Shown: positions 32,424-41,920, counted from the first letter of the stretch. The stretch is DNA of 64,000 nucleotides from Brevundimonas sp. (GCF_013912065.1 NZ_JACESA010000001.1:310001-374000), one strand, 5' to 3'. Numbers and translations: made by a program. The notes: a model not told the origin generated them from the letters alone.

Positions 32424-33383
32424 ATGCCCACAGTCTTCATCACCGGCGGACACGGCGGCATCGGCCTCGAATGCGCCAGGCGGCTCGTTGCGCAGGGGAT
32501 CGATCTCATCCTCGCCGGCCGCAGCCCTGAACGCCTCGAACAGGCGGCCGCCGCCCTTCGGTCGGACTCCGGCGTGAAGGTGACCACGGTCGCCCTGGAC
32601 GTGTCGTCCCTGGTATCGGTCCGGGAGGCCGCTGCGGCGTGCCGTCGGATGATCGACGACGGCGAGACGGGCCGGCTCCAGTCCATTCTTTGCAACGCAG
32701 GGGCCACCTTTCGCGGCCCGCCCGCCTACAGCGCGGACGGCTATGAGCTGACCTTCGCGACCAACTACCTCGGCCATTTCCTGCTGGTCCAGCGGCTGCT
32801 CGACAGCCTCGAAGAAGACGGCCGGGTCGTGTTCACCGCCAGCGGGACCCACGACCCCGACACCGCCGACGGTCGCTTCATCGGTCGCGCCGTGAGACCG
32901 GACGCCCTGGCCCTGGCGAGGACGGGACTGGACGGGGGCGAACCCCTCCCCGGCGGCCGTCGCTATACGACGTCGAAACTGTGCGTCGTGCTGCACGCCT
33001 ATGAGCTGGACCGTCGCATGAAGGCGGCCGGCCTCGCCCTGTCCTCCATCGCCTACGATCCGGGCGCCATCGCCGAGACCGGTCTGCTCCGGGACCTGCC
33101 GGGACCGGCGCGGGCGATGATCGGTTCCCCGCCGGTGCGCTGGCTGATGAAACGCATGGGCCTGACGCTCGGCGATCTGGTCCAATCCGGCCGGGCGCTG
33201 GCCGACCTCGCCACCGACCCGACCATCGTCTCGGGCCGCTATTACCAATGGAAGAACGGCGTCCTCAGCCAGAGACGCTCGGCGGAGATGAGCTACGAGC
33301 AGGATCTGGCCCGAGCGCTCTGGAAAGACTCTGAGACCCTGACGCACCTCAGCGCGACCGAGGCGCCGGACCGACTGAAGTGA
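32424..33383 (+). CDS. SDR family oxidoreductase
   Basis: A 319-residue dehydrogenase with TGGHGGIG near residue 8, the NAG motif as CNAGATF, and YTTSK catalytic residues. The family resembles protochlorophyllide/retinol-type SDRs with a longer C-terminus (GRYYQWKNGVLSQRRSAEMS). The ATG at 32424 has GGAGG before it. It overlaps the following TetR gene by 4 bp, so enzyme and repressor form an operon, and it lies behind two AraC-type repeats. Confidence 0.82.
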   Translation: MPTVFITGGHGGIGLECARRLVAQGIDLILAGRSPERLEQAAAALRSDSGVKVTTVALDVSSLVSVREAAAACRRMIDDGETGRLQSILCNAGATFRGPPAYSADGYELTFATNYLGHFLLVQRLLDSLEEDGRVVFTASGTHDPDTADGRFIGRAVRPDALALARTGLDGGEPLPGGRRYTTSKLCVVLHAYELDRRMKAAGLALSSIAYDPGAIAETGLLRDLPGPARAMIGSPPVRWLMKRMGLTLGDLVQSGRALADLATDPTIVSGRYYQWKNGVLSQRRSAEMSYEQDLARALWKDSETLTHLSATEAPDRLK

Positions 33384-33943
33384 CGACCCGCGCCAATCTC
33401 ATCCAGGCTGCATCGACCCTATTGGACCAGGGCGGCGAAGGGGCCGTCACCCTGCGGGCCGTGGGCCAGGCGGCCGGCGTCTCGCACAACGCCCCCTACA
33501 GACATTTCCGCAACCGTGACGCCCTTCTCGCCGATGTCGCCTCGGCCGACCTCGAGACCCTGGGCAGACGCTTCGCGGATATCCGCGGATCAGAGGAGGC
33601 GCCCGCCAACCGTCTGCTGAACGCCCTCGGCGTCCTGATCGCGTTCAGCCGCACGCACCCGGCCCGCTATCGCCTGGTCTTCGGCGCGCCGACCCTTGCC
33701 CGGGACCACCCCGACCTGCAGGTCAGCAGCGCGGCCTGCCTCGCCGAAATCATCACCCTGGTCGATGACTGCAAGGCCGCGAAGGCCCTGGCCGATGCGC
33801 CGACGAAGAGCCTCGCCGCCCTTCTCCTGGCCGCCCTGCACGGCCTCGTGCTTTTGGAAGCCCAGGGCCAGCTGCAAACGGGCAAGGGACTGCCGACCCT
33901 CGAAGAGACCATGGCCCTGATGGTCGATCTGTTTTCTCCGTGA
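33380..33943 (+). CDS. TetR-family transcriptional regulator
   Basis: A 187-residue regulator. The N-terminal helix-turn-helix (LRAVGQAAGVSHNAPYRHFRNRDALLADVA) is typical of TetR, and the C-terminal half is the helical ligand-binding domain. Its GTG start overlaps the SDR stop (GTGA). It probably controls its own operon in response to a small molecule processed by the SDR enzymes. Confidence 0.85.
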   Translation: MTTRANLIQAASTLLDQGGEGAVTLRAVGQAAGVSHNAPYRHFRNRDALLADVASADLETLGRRFADIRGSEEAPANRLLNALGVLIAFSRTHPARYRLVFGAPTLARDHPDLQVSSAACLAEIITLVDDCKAAKALADAPTKSLAALLLAALHGLVLLEAQGQLQTGKGLPTLEETMALMVDLFSP

Positions 33944-34079
33944 CCTCCCAGACCAAGGCTGCCGCCGCCAGGCCTGCAACCCGCCGCATGGACGCTGCGG
34001 GCCCGCCTCGGCGTCACCGGCGATCTGTCGCCCGGAACCGATCCGCAGCATGGCGCACGACATCGCCGAGCTTCGGCCG

Positions 34080-34835
34080 TCACCAGGGAATGACGCCGTG
34101 GGTGGCGTGGGTGAAGGCGCCGGTCGATTCCTCGTCGGCGCGAAGCAGGGCCAGGCGGACGATCTCCGCGGCGCCCTCCTCCACCGTGTCCGTCCCGCTG
34201 AAGCCGGTCAGTCGCGTCCGGGTGTGGCCCGGTGAGACGGCGTTGACCCGGACCCCCTCCGCCTCCAGCTCGATCGCCATGGCCAGGGTCAGACCGTTGA
34301 GCGCCGTCTTGGAGACGGCGTAGCCGGCGTCGAAGACCGCCCTGAACGGTGACGCCGGATCCGAATTGATCGTCAGGGAGCCGACGGCGCTGGAGACGTT
34401 GATGATCCGCGACCCGGGCGTGTCCCGCAGAAGGGGGACCATGGCCTGATAGACGGCGACCACCCCGAACACGTTCGTGTCCCAGATCGTGCGCATGTCC
34501 TGCAGGGGGATCACGCCCGGGCGACCCGCGGCCGCCAGGTCTTCACCCGACTGCGGGCGATCGCTGACACTGGCGATCGCCGCGTTCTGGATCAGGACGT
34601 CGAGACGCCCGTACTCCCGACGCACCCGGTCCGCGGCCGCGGCGATCGAGACCGCATCCGTGACGTCGAGCTGGATCGCGAGCGCCGCCGGCCCGACCTC
34701 CCGGGCCGCAGCCTCGCCCCGCGCCAGGTCGCGCGACCCGATGAGAACCGTGACGCCGGCGGCGGCGAGATCCCTGGCCGCCTGCAAGCCGATGCCCTGG
34801 TTGGCGCCGGTGATCAGTGCGATCGTCTGGGTCAT
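34080..34835 (-). CDS. SDR family oxidoreductase
   Basis: A 251-residue dehydrogenase with TGANQGIG at the N-terminus, QNAAIA in place of NNAG, and YAVSK catalytic residues. ALNGLTLAMAIELEAEGVRV is typical of classical SDRs. It diverges from the Tat-type SDR gene at 35139, and their 303-bp shared region contains an AraC-type repeat at 34945-34976. Confidence 0.82.
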   Translation of the reverse strand: MTQTIALITGANQGIGLQAARDLAAAGVTVLIGSRDLARGEAAAREVGPAALAIQLDVTDAVSIAAAADRVRREYGRLDVLIQNAAIASVSDRPQSGEDLAAAGRPGVIPLQDMRTIWDTNVFGVVAVYQAMVPLLRDTPGSRIINVSSAVGSLTINSDPASPFRAVFDAGYAVSKTALNGLTLAMAIELEAEGVRVNAVSPGHTRTRLTGFSGTDTVEEGAAEIVRLALLRADEESTGAFTHATHGVIPW

Positions 34836-34944
34836 TGTCGGGTCTCCTCATGATCCGCCTTGGCCGCGCGGGTCACGGGCGGGTTGGCCGGTCGCTCACG
34901 CCGGCGCCGGGATCGCCATTCTGTCCGAAGCCTCCCCAACCGCC

Positions 34945-34976
34945 TTGCCGCATCATCCGAAAGGCTTGCCCGAAGC
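34945..34976 (+). promoter_or_regulatory. Candidate AraC direct-repeat site 3
   Basis: TTGCCGCATCA (34945) and TTGCCCGAAGC (34966) begin exactly 21 bp apart in the divergent promoter region between two SDR genes. The half-sites are weaker than those at 32315. Nothing else is evident in the 303-bp gap 34836-35138. Confidence 0.5.
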
Positions 34977-35138
34977 TGCGGACCTCCCCGCGCCGGAGCC
35001 CATCTTCCGTCAGAGGCGCCCCGCTCCTGCAGAGCGCCTCAGGCCCAAATTCGGAAAATCGCGCAAGTCTTCGCTTCTTGTCGGCAACTCCGGCGCCCCG
35101 GTCTCCGCCACCCTGCCGGCACCTTCAAGGAGACCCCG

Positions 35139-35987
35139 ATGTCCAAGACTTCTCGCCGTTCCATCCTGGCCCTCGCCGCCGCAGGCCCCGCCGTCGCGGT
35201 CGCGGGCGCCGCCCGGGCCGCTCCCGCGCTGCGCGCCCGGTCCACACAGACGCGCCCCGGAGAAGGCCGTGTCGCCCTCATCACCGGCTCCTCCCGGGGG
35301 ATCGGCGCCGCGACGGCGAAGCGGCTCGCCGCCGAGGGCTACGCCATCACCGTCAACTATCTCACCAGCCGCGACCTGGCCGAGCAGGTCGCGCGGGACA
35401 TCGAGGCTGGCGGGGGGCGCGCGATCGTCCGTCAGGGCGACGTGGCCGACCCCGGGGCGGTGGCGGCCCTGTTCGACGCCAACGACCAGGCCTTCGGCGG
35501 CGTCGACGTGGTCGTCAACAACGCCGGCATCATGAACGTCGGCGCCTTCGCCCAGATGACCGACGCGGCGTTCGACCGGATGATCGCCACCAATGTGAAG
35601 GGCAGTTTCAACGTCCTGCGGGAGGCCGCGAAACGGACGCGCGACGGAGGCCGCATCATCAGCCTGAGCTCCAGCATCACCCTGCAGCGGCCGCCGGGCG
35701 GCGGCGTCTACGCCGCCACCAAGGCGACCCAGGACTTCTACACCAGCGCCCTGGCCAAGGAGCTGGCGGGCCGCCGGATCTCCGTCAACGCGGTCGCTCC
35801 GGGCGCGGTCGACACGCAGCTCCTGCGCCAGCACGGCGAGGCGGCGCTGGCCCCGATCCCCGGCATGACGCCCTACGGACGGATCGGCCTGCCCAAAGAC
35901 ATCGCCAACACGATCGCCGCCCTCTGCTCCGGCGACTGCGAGTGGATTCACGGCCAGGTCGTCTACTCGAACGGCGGCATCGGCTGA
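35139..35987 (+). CDS. Exported SDR family oxidoreductase (twin-arginine-like signal)
   Basis: A 282-residue protein. MSKTSRRSILALAAAGPAVA is a Tat-like signal followed by an AxA cleavage site. The mature enzyme has TGSSRGIG, NNAGIMN and YAATK. It resembles 3-oxoacyl reductase-type SDRs but with export. This is the second exported SDR in the cluster. Confidence 0.8.
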   Translation: MSKTSRRSILALAAAGPAVAVAGAARAAPALRARSTQTRPGEGRVALITGSSRGIGAATAKRLAAEGYAITVNYLTSRDLAEQVARDIEAGGGRAIVRQGDVADPGAVAALFDANDQAFGGVDVVVNNAGIMNVGAFAQMTDAAFDRMIATNVKGSFNVLREAAKRTRDGGRIISLSSSITLQRPPGGGVYAATKATQDFYTSALAKELAGRRISVNAVAPGAVDTQLLRQHGEAALAPIPGMTPYGRIGLPKDIANTIAALCSGDCEWIHGQVVYSNGGIG

Positions 35988-36061
35988 CGAGGGCCCGATC
36001 CTCCCGAGGGACGGCGCGCCCGACGCCGTCCCGAACCGCCCCGGCGGCCCGTGGCCGCGGC

Positions 36062-36093
36062 CTGCCTGATCGAACGTCTTTATTGCCCGATCC
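36062..36093 (+). promoter_or_regulatory. Candidate AraC direct-repeat site 4 (autoregulation)
   Basis: CTGCCTGATCG (36062) and TTGCCCGATCC (36083) begin exactly 21 bp apart, ending about 70 bp before the araC-type gene at 36163. Confidence 0.55.
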
Positions 36094-36162
36094 TGCGGAG
36101 GCGTTGGCGCGGGCGCGGGCCTTGGCTAGGGTCGTCGCTATCCCGAGCGGAGGCGGTCGAGC

Positions 36163-37101
36163 ATGAAGCTGAACCTGAGCGACAGAATCTCGGCCGTCCT
36201 GGACGCCCAGCTTATCGGCGACGGCCACTATATGACGCCGGTGCCGGGCCTGATCCTGATGCGGTCGTACGGCCGGATGCCCCCCCAGCACATGCTCTAC
36301 CGGCCGACCCTGTGCATCGTCGCCCAGGGCGCGAAGGAGATCATGGTCGCCGACCAGACGCTCCGCTACGGCGACGGACAGACCCTGGTCGTGACCGTCG
36401 AGGCGCCGGTGCTCAGCCAGCTGGTCGAGGCGTCGGCCGCCAATCCTTATATCGGAGCGATCCTCGAGCTCGATCTCGGCGTCATCCGCGATGTGGTGAC
36501 CCGCCTGGGAGATGTGGCGGTGACCGGCCCCTCCGGCTTCGGGTTCGAGGTTCAGGATCTGGATGCGCAGATCACCGGATCGCTTCAGCGGCTGCTCGAC
36601 CTGATCGGCGAGCCCAGGGGCGTCGACATCCTCTATCCTTCGATCATGCGCGAGATCGCCTACTGGCTCGTGCGCAGTCCGGCCGGCCGCAACGTCGCCC
36701 GCATGGTGATCCCCGACGGCCAGCCCCACCGGATCGCCCAGGCCATGTCGCATCTGCGCGACCATTTCGACAGTCCGGTGGATGTCAAGGCGCTCGCCCG
36801 GTCGGTCGGGATGAGCCCCTCGTCCTTTCATCAGCATTTCAGGGCGCTGACGGCGATGTCTCCGCTTCAGTATCAGAAGCATTTCCGCCTGCTGGAGGCC
36901 CGGCGACGCATGGTCAGCGACGGCGACCAGGCCTCCGCCGCAGCGGTCGCGGTGGGCTACGAGAGCGTCTCCCAGTTCAGCCGCGAGTACGCCCGGATGT
37001 TCGGCGCCCCGCCCCGGCGCGAGACGCGCAGGGCGCTGAAGGCCGGTGCCCGTCCCGCCGGGGGCGCAACCTCGTCTGATGGCGCCCGGGCCGCCTTCTG
37101 A
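36163..37101 (+). CDS. AraC-family transcriptional regulator (YqhC-like)
   Basis: A 312-residue regulator. The N-terminal AraC_N domain (MLYRPTLCIVAQGAKEIMVA) precedes two helix-turn-helix motifs (DVKALARSVGMSPSSFHQHF and AAVAVGYESVSQFSREYARMF). This domain arrangement matches YqhC, which senses aldehydes and activates aldehyde reductases in E. coli. Five copies of a 21-bp-phased direct repeat lie in promoters of this cluster and one before this gene, so it is the probable cluster regulator, with autoregulation. The ligand is unknown. Confidence 0.87.
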   Translation: MKLNLSDRISAVLDAQLIGDGHYMTPVPGLILMRSYGRMPPQHMLYRPTLCIVAQGAKEIMVADQTLRYGDGQTLVVTVEAPVLSQLVEASAANPYIGAILELDLGVIRDVVTRLGDVAVTGPSGFGFEVQDLDAQITGSLQRLLDLIGEPRGVDILYPSIMREIAYWLVRSPAGRNVARMVIPDGQPHRIAQAMSHLRDHFDSPVDVKALARSVGMSPSSFHQHFRALTAMSPLQYQKHFRLLEARRRMVSDGDQASAAAVAVGYESVSQFSREYARMFGAPPRRETRRALKAGARPAGGATSSDGARAAF

Positions 37102-37104
37102 CGT

Positions 37105-38019
37105 TCAGACCTCCGTCTCCTCGATCCCCCGCTGCGTCGCCCTGACGGCGGCGATGAAGGCCTTCAGCGGCGCGGGAACGTGCCGTCGCCCCGCATAGTA
37201 GAGGCACAGTCCGGGAAACGGCGGTGACCAGTCGCCCAGAAGGATCTCCAGACGCCCGTCGGCCAGGGCGGCCCGGGCGAAGGTCTCGGGCACGAAGGCT
37301 ATCCCGACCCCCTCCAGGGCGGCCTCGACCGTCAGCCCGCTGTGGTCGAGGCCCAGGGCGCCGTCGACCTCGATCGCGATCGCCGCGTCGCCGCGCTCGA
37401 ACTCCCATCGGTACAGCTTGCCGCTGGGCAGCCGCTGGCGAATGCAGCGGTGTCGATTCAGGTCCTCCGGCGTCGCGGGACGACCGTGGGCCTCGACATA
37501 GGCCGGCGACGCGACGGCGATGAACCGCTGCCGGCCCCCGAACGGCACGGCGATCATGTCCTGCGGCACCGCCTCAACGAGCCGGACCCCGGCGTCGAAC
37601 CCCTCCGCCACGATATCGACCAGCCGGCCTTCGGTGACGAGATCCAGCCTGACGGCGGGGTGCGCACGCACGAAATCGGGCACGACGTGGCGGATCAGCC
37701 AGCGGGCGCCGCCTTCGTTGGCGTTGATCCGCAGCGGGCCGGAAAGCGCGCCGGCGTCGGAGCGCACGGCGTCGAGCATGTCGTCGAGCTCGCCCAGGGC
37801 CGGAGAGAGCCGCTCGAGCAGTCGCGCGCCGGCCTCCGTCAGGGCCACGCTGCGGGTGGTCCGGTGCAGCAGCCGGACGCCGAGCCGGCGCTCGAGGGCG
37901 CGCAGGGCGTGGCTCAGCGACGAACGCGACACCCCGAGCGTATCGGCCGCACCCCGAAAGCTCCGGTGTCTCGCCACCGCGACGAACGCCCTGAGATCCG
38001 TCAGGCTCACCTCGTCCAT
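37105..38019 (-). CDS. LysR-family transcriptional regulator
   Basis: A 304-residue regulator with an N-terminal winged helix (LRAFVAVARHRSFRGAADTLGVSRSSLSHALR) and a C-terminal periplasmic-binding-like effector domain. It is divergent from the SDR gene at 38112. A T-N11-A box between them is a likely operator. Confidence 0.87.
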   Translation of the reverse strand: MDEVSLTDLRAFVAVARHRSFRGAADTLGVSRSSLSHALRALERRLGVRLLHRTTRSVALTEAGARLLERLSPALGELDDMLDAVRSDAGALSGPLRINANEGGARWLIRHVVPDFVRAHPAVRLDLVTEGRLVDIVAEGFDAGVRLVEAVPQDMIAVPFGGRQRFIAVASPAYVEAHGRPATPEDLNRHRCIRQRLPSGKLYRWEFERGDAAIAIEVDGALGLDHSGLTVEAALEGVGIAFVPETFARAALADGRLEILLGDWSPPFPGLCLYYAGRRHVPAPLKAFIAAVRATQRGIEETEV

Positions 38020-38047
38020 TGGTGCGATCTCCTCACCAGCTCATGCG

Positions 38048-38064
38048 GATAGGTCCGTCTTATC
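38048..38064 (+). promoter_or_regulatory. LysR-type T-N11-A box
   Basis: GATA-GGTCCGTCT-TATC is a perfect 4-bp-arm palindrome containing T-N11-A, in the 92-bp divergent space between the LysR gene and an SDR gene. A CTCACCAG direct repeat flanks it (38032, 38064). Confidence 0.5.
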
Positions 38065-38111
38065 TCACCAGTCCGCCGAGCGCATCTTCCGATCAGACAA
38101 GGAGATCTCAC

Positions 38112-38933
38112 ATGAAGACCTGGCTGATCACCGGCGCATCCTCGGGCCTGGGCCTGGCCATGAGCCGCAGGCTGCTGGACCGCGGCGATCGCGTCGTCGC
38201 CGCCGTCCGACGACCCGAACCGCTTTCCGATCTGAAGTCCCGATATCCGGATCGGCTGGAGGTGCGGACCTTCGACCTGACCGACACGGTCGCGCTCCGG
38301 CGTGAGATCGACGCCGCCTTCACCGGCGGACGCATCGACATCGTGGTGAGCAATGCGGGCTACGGGCTGTTCGGCGCCGCCGAGGAAGCGACCGATGCGC
38401 AGATCGACCGGCAGATCGCCACCAATCTGGTCGGCTCCATCCAGCTCATCCGGGCGGTCCTGCCGCACCTGCGCACACAGGGCGGCGGCCTTGTGCAGCA
38501 GGTCTCTTCGGAAGGCGGCCAGGTCGCCTATCCGGCCTTCAGCCTGTATCACGCGACCAAATGGGGCATCGAAGGCTTCGTGGAGTCCGTCGCCCAGGAG
38601 GTCGCGCCCTTCGGCATCCGCTTCACCCTGGTCGAGCCCGGCCCGACTTACACGGGGTTCGGCGCAGGTCTGGACCGGACCGAACCCCTGACCGTCTATG
38701 CGGCCACCCCCGCCGGCGACGTGCGACGCGCCGTCCTCGGCGGCGGCTTCGAGATCAGGGGCGACGCCGACCGCACGGTGGAGGCGATGATCGTCGCCGC
38801 CGACGCGGATGACCCGCCGCGCCGCCTGGCCCTCGGCAGCACGGCCTTCGAGAACATCGAGGCGGCGCTCGTCAGCCGGCTCGCCGAGCTGCGCAACCAG
38901 CGCGACATCGCCCATGGAGCCGACCGGTCATGA
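38112..38933 (+). CDS. SDR family oxidoreductase
   Basis: A 273-residue dehydrogenase with TGASSGLG, SNAGYG and YHATK motifs; VAQEVAPFGIRFTLVEPGPTY follows the active site as in classical SDRs. AAGGAGA lies before the ATG at 38112. It is followed with a 4-bp overlap by a lipoprotein gene and is divergent from a LysR gene that probably controls it. Confidence 0.84.
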   Translation: MKTWLITGASSGLGLAMSRRLLDRGDRVVAAVRRPEPLSDLKSRYPDRLEVRTFDLTDTVALRREIDAAFTGGRIDIVVSNAGYGLFGAAEEATDAQIDRQIATNLVGSIQLIRAVLPHLRTQGGGLVQQVSSEGGQVAYPAFSLYHATKWGIEGFVESVAQEVAPFGIRFTLVEPGPTYTGFGAGLDRTEPLTVYAATPAGDVRRAVLGGGFEIRGDADRTVEAMIVAADADDPPRRLALGSTAFENIEAALVSRLAELRNQRDIAHGADRS

Positions 38934-39442
38934 CCCGCCAGATCGCCCTTTTGATCGTCGCCGGCCTGGCGGCCTGCGCCCCGTCCGACTCCGCGGACCG
39001 CCGCGAGACCGCGCCTCCCAATGCCGTGCTAGGAACCTGGCGGATGACATCCGCCACGATGGAGGCTCCGGACGGCGGCGTCAGCCGGCCTTACGGCGAT
39101 CGCCCCAACGGCCTGCTCGTCTTCACGCCGGACATGAGGTTTATCGAGGTCCTGACCCCGACAGACCACCCGCCCTTCGCCTCCGATGTCCGGGGCGAAG
39201 GCACGGAGGCGGAGAACCGCCGCGCCATGGCGACCAGCATCGGCTTCTTCGGAGTCTATTCGGTCGACGCCGTCGGCGTCTTCGCGGGCAATCGGGTCGA
39301 GGGGTCCACCTTTCCCAACTGGGTCGGTGATGTCCGGACGCGTGAGGATCTGACCCTGGTCGTCGAAGGCGACCGGATGACGGAGCGTTTCACCCGCCCG
39401 GACGGCGGCCGGGTCTCGGCCGAGTTCACACGTGTCCGCTAG
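38930..39442 (+). CDS. Lipocalin-like lipoprotein
   Basis: A 170-residue protein with a lipoprotein signal (LIVAGLAAC, lipidated Cys16) followed by a lipocalin-like domain (NAVLGTWRMTSATMEAPDGG, then PNGLLVFTPDMRFIEVL). Such proteins bind or shield small hydrophobic molecules in the envelope. The ATG overlaps the SDR stop, implying joint function; the ligand might be a substrate of the redox enzymes. Confidence 0.78.
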   Translation: MTRQIALLIVAGLAACAPSDSADRRETAPPNAVLGTWRMTSATMEAPDGGVSRPYGDRPNGLLVFTPDMRFIEVLTPTDHPPFASDVRGEGTEAENRRAMATSIGFFGVYSVDAVGVFAGNRVEGSTFPNWVGDVRTREDLTLVVEGDRMTERFTRPDGGRVSAEFTRVR

Positions 39443-40539
39443 CGCCGGGCGCGCACCGTTGCGCCGCCATAGACGACGCGGCGCCGCATCTCGTCGCTGA
39501 ACAGGCCGTAAAGCATGGGCAGATCCGGACGGGACGCCGCGTCCAGGGCCGCTAGATGGTCTGAGGACAGCTCCAGCGAAACAGCCTTGATGTTGTCCTC
39601 CAGCTGGCCGACCCGGCTGACGCCGATGAGGACCGTGTCCACGGCCGGCCGAGACTGCGCCCAGGCCAGCGCGACCTTGGCCGGAGGCTCGCCCATCTCC
39701 GCGGCGACGGCCTTAAGGGCGTCGACGATGGCCCAGTTGCGCTCGGTGAAGAGACTGTCTCCGAACGGATTGGCGCCGTTCAGCCGGGCGCCGCTCTCGA
39801 CGCCGTCTGTCGACGCCTCCATCGCCAGGCCGCCGGCCCGGGTCGGGGCCGCCTCCACGGTCGCCCGATCGTATTTCCCGGTCAGCAGGCCATAGGCCAG
39901 CGGGCTCCACGGCATGACGCCCAAGCCGGTGTCGAGCGCGAGAGGCACATGCTCTGCCTCGACCTCGCGACTGACCAGGGAATAGAAGTACTGCAGGGCG
40001 ATGGGCCCCGGACGACCCTGCGCCGCCGCAAGCGTGACGATCCGCGCGACATACCAGGCCGGGGTGTTGGACATCCCCCAGTAGCGGATCTTGCCCGACC
40101 TCACGAGGGCCGACATCGTCTCCAGCAACTCCTCAGGCGGCGTCACCGAGTCCCAGACGTGGATCCAGTAGAGGTCGATGTAGTCGGTCTTCAGCCGGCG
40201 CAGCGAGCCTTCCAGGGCCGCGTGGATGTGCTTGGCGCCGTTGCCGCCCGCGCCCGGTCCGTGCCCGGCGGCGAACCCGGCCTTGGTCGCCAGCACCAGC
40301 CGGTCCCGGCTCCGGCGCTCGGCGATCATCTCGCCCAACATCGCCTCCCCGGCGCCGCCCGCATAGACGTCGGCGGTGTCGATCAGATTGCCGCCGGCCC
40401 CTACATAGGCGTCGAACACCGCTTCGGCGTCCGGTCGCTCCATGCCCCAGCGTGCGACGCCGAAGGTCATGGTCCCGAGCGCCAGAGGACTGACGATGAG
40501 GCCCGAGCGGCCGAGAGAACGATAGGCGTCGAGGGTCAT
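39439..40539 (-). CDS. Aldo/keto reductase
   Basis: A 366-residue NADPH-dependent reductase. It shows the catalytic tetrad: D and Y in NLIDTADVYAGGAGEAML, K in LVLATKAGFA and H in YWIHVWD. The start at 40539 gives MTLDAYRSLGRSGLIVSPLA, the usual AKR beginning; the frame is open further upstream but that part has no similarity. It converges on the lipoprotein gene and diverges from a LysR gene. Confidence 0.87.
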   Translation of the reverse strand: MTLDAYRSLGRSGLIVSPLALGTMTFGVARWGMERPDAEAVFDAYVGAGGNLIDTADVYAGGAGEAMLGEMIAERRSRDRLVLATKAGFAAGHGPGAGGNGAKHIHAALEGSLRRLKTDYIDLYWIHVWDSVTPPEELLETMSALVRSGKIRYWGMSNTPAWYVARIVTLAAAQGRPGPIALQYFYSLVSREVEAEHVPLALDTGLGVMPWSPLAYGLLTGKYDRATVEAAPTRAGGLAMEASTDGVESGARLNGANPFGDSLFTERNWAIVDALKAVAAEMGEPPAKVALAWAQSRPAVDTVLIGVSRVGQLEDNIKAVSLELSSDHLAALDAASRPDLPMLYGLFSDEMRRRVVYGGATVRARR

Positions 40540-40619
40540 GGGAGAGATCCGATCTGTTGCAACCGCCAAACTGGACATGACGCTGGTTGAGCGGTAGCGG
40601 CGGTTCATCACAAACCCTC

Positions 40620-40634
40620 TTGAGCTGACCTCAA
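40620..40634 (+). promoter_or_regulatory. Palindrome before LysR start
   Basis: TTGAG-CTGAC-CTCAA is a 5-5-5 palindrome ending 2 bp before the ATG of the LysR gene, covering its ribosome-binding region. It contains a T-N11-A pattern, so autoregulation is plausible. Confidence 0.4.
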
Positions 40635-40636
40635 CA

Positions 40637-41539
40637 ATGGATCGGGACACCTGGAACGACCTCGCCGTCTTCGCCGCCATCGTCGAGGCCGGCGGCTTCA
40701 CCCGCGCCGGCGTCGGTCTGGGGGTTTCGGCCTCGGCGCTGAGCCATCGCATGCGGTTGATGGAGGCCCGAATGGGCGTGCGGTTGCTGAACCGCACCAC
40801 CCGCAGCGTCAAGCCGACCGAGGCCGGCGAACGGCTGCTGGCCAGCCTGCGCCCGGCCATGTCCGAGGTCGAGGCCGCCCTGGTCGCCCTCGACGTCGAT
40901 CGCGCCCGCCCCGCCGGCCGGGTCCGGATCACCGCCCATCGATCGGCCGCCTTCGGTCTCGTCCTGCCGCGCCTCAAGCGGTTCACGGACGACTACCCCG
41001 AGATCACCGTCGAACTGTCCGTCGACGACGGCCTGACCGACATCGTGGGCGGGGGCTTCGACGCCGGCATCCGGCGCCTGCCCTCGCTGGAGCAGGACAT
41101 GGTCTCGGTGAAGCTGGACGACAGCGTGCGTCTGATGATGGTGGGCTCGCCCGCCTACCTCGCCGTGGCCGGCGCCCCGGAACAGCCCGCGGATCTGGAG
41201 CGCCACAGCTGCCTGACCTACCGCCTGCCGACGGCCGGCTCCCTCTATCCCTGGACGTTCGAGCGGGACGGACAGACCACCACGATGGAGGTCAGGGGCG
41301 GCTTCGTGACCAACGACATCGACATGTTGTGCGAAAGCGCCGTCGCCGGGGTCGGCCTTGCCTGCGTGCTGGAGGCCCAGGCCGCGCCGCACATCCGATC
41401 CGGCGCCCTGGTCAGCGTGCTCGACGCCTGGCGGCCGACTCTGCCGCCCAACTACCTCTACTACGCCGGTCGACGGAACCCGCCCCCGGCCCTGCGCGCC
41501 TTCATCGATGCAATGAAGCCCGCCTCCGGGCGACCCTGA
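40637..41539 (+). CDS. LysR-family transcriptional regulator
   Basis: A 300-residue LysR protein with N-terminal HTH (FAAIVEAGGFTRAGVGLGVSASALSHRMRLM) and a typical effector-binding half. It is divergent from the aldo/keto reductase gene, the usual layout for a LysR target. Confidence 0.87.
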   Translation: MDRDTWNDLAVFAAIVEAGGFTRAGVGLGVSASALSHRMRLMEARMGVRLLNRTTRSVKPTEAGERLLASLRPAMSEVEAALVALDVDRARPAGRVRITAHRSAAFGLVLPRLKRFTDDYPEITVELSVDDGLTDIVGGGFDAGIRRLPSLEQDMVSVKLDDSVRLMMVGSPAYLAVAGAPEQPADLERHSCLTYRLPTAGSLYPWTFERDGQTTTMEVRGGFVTNDIDMLCESAVAGVGLACVLEAQAAPHIRSGALVSVLDAWRPTLPPNYLYYAGRRNPPPALRAFIDAMKPASGRP

Positions 41540-41554
41540 TCTCCTGACCGGACC

Positions 41555-41920
41555 TCAGTCCCGCGTGCGCAGCGGCTGAAGGACCGCTTCCAGTAGGGCG
41601 TCCTCCCGCACCGGTCCCGCAGTCTCGGCGTACTCCGGGTCCCGGATCATGCCGACGAAGGCGTTTCGATCAGGATAGCGGACCAGAAGGACCGCGTCCC
41701 ACGCCTGGCCGTCCTCGGCCGACAGGGCCGGGAGGCCGTCTCCGAAATAGACCACCTCGACGCCGAACCGGGCGCCGACCGGCCCCACGGCGGCCAGATA
41801 CTCCGCATAGCGCTCGCGCCCGCCCTCCGGCCTGAAGCGGAGCAGGTTCAACATCACGACGGGCCGCCCGTCGTCGTCGGCGATGAAGTCGGAGAGGGAG
41901 TCGGGAATGATGGCGAGCAT
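41555..41920 (-). CDS. DUF1330 protein
   Basis: A 121-residue protein with the ferredoxin-like DUF1330 signature (VVMLNLLRFRPEGGRERYAEYLAAVG, then VLLVRYPDRNAFVGMIRDPEY). The ATG at 41920 starts MLAIIPDSLSD. DUF1330 folds resemble antibiotic monooxygenase-like dimers; no activity is established. The region behind it holds an AraC-type repeat (42077-42108). Confidence 0.8.
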   Translation of the reverse strand: MLAIIPDSLSDFIADDDGRPVVMLNLLRFRPEGGRERYAEYLAAVGPVGARFGVEVVYFGDGLPALSAEDGQAWDAVLLVRYPDRNAFVGMIRDPEYAETAGPVREDALLEAVLQPLRTRD

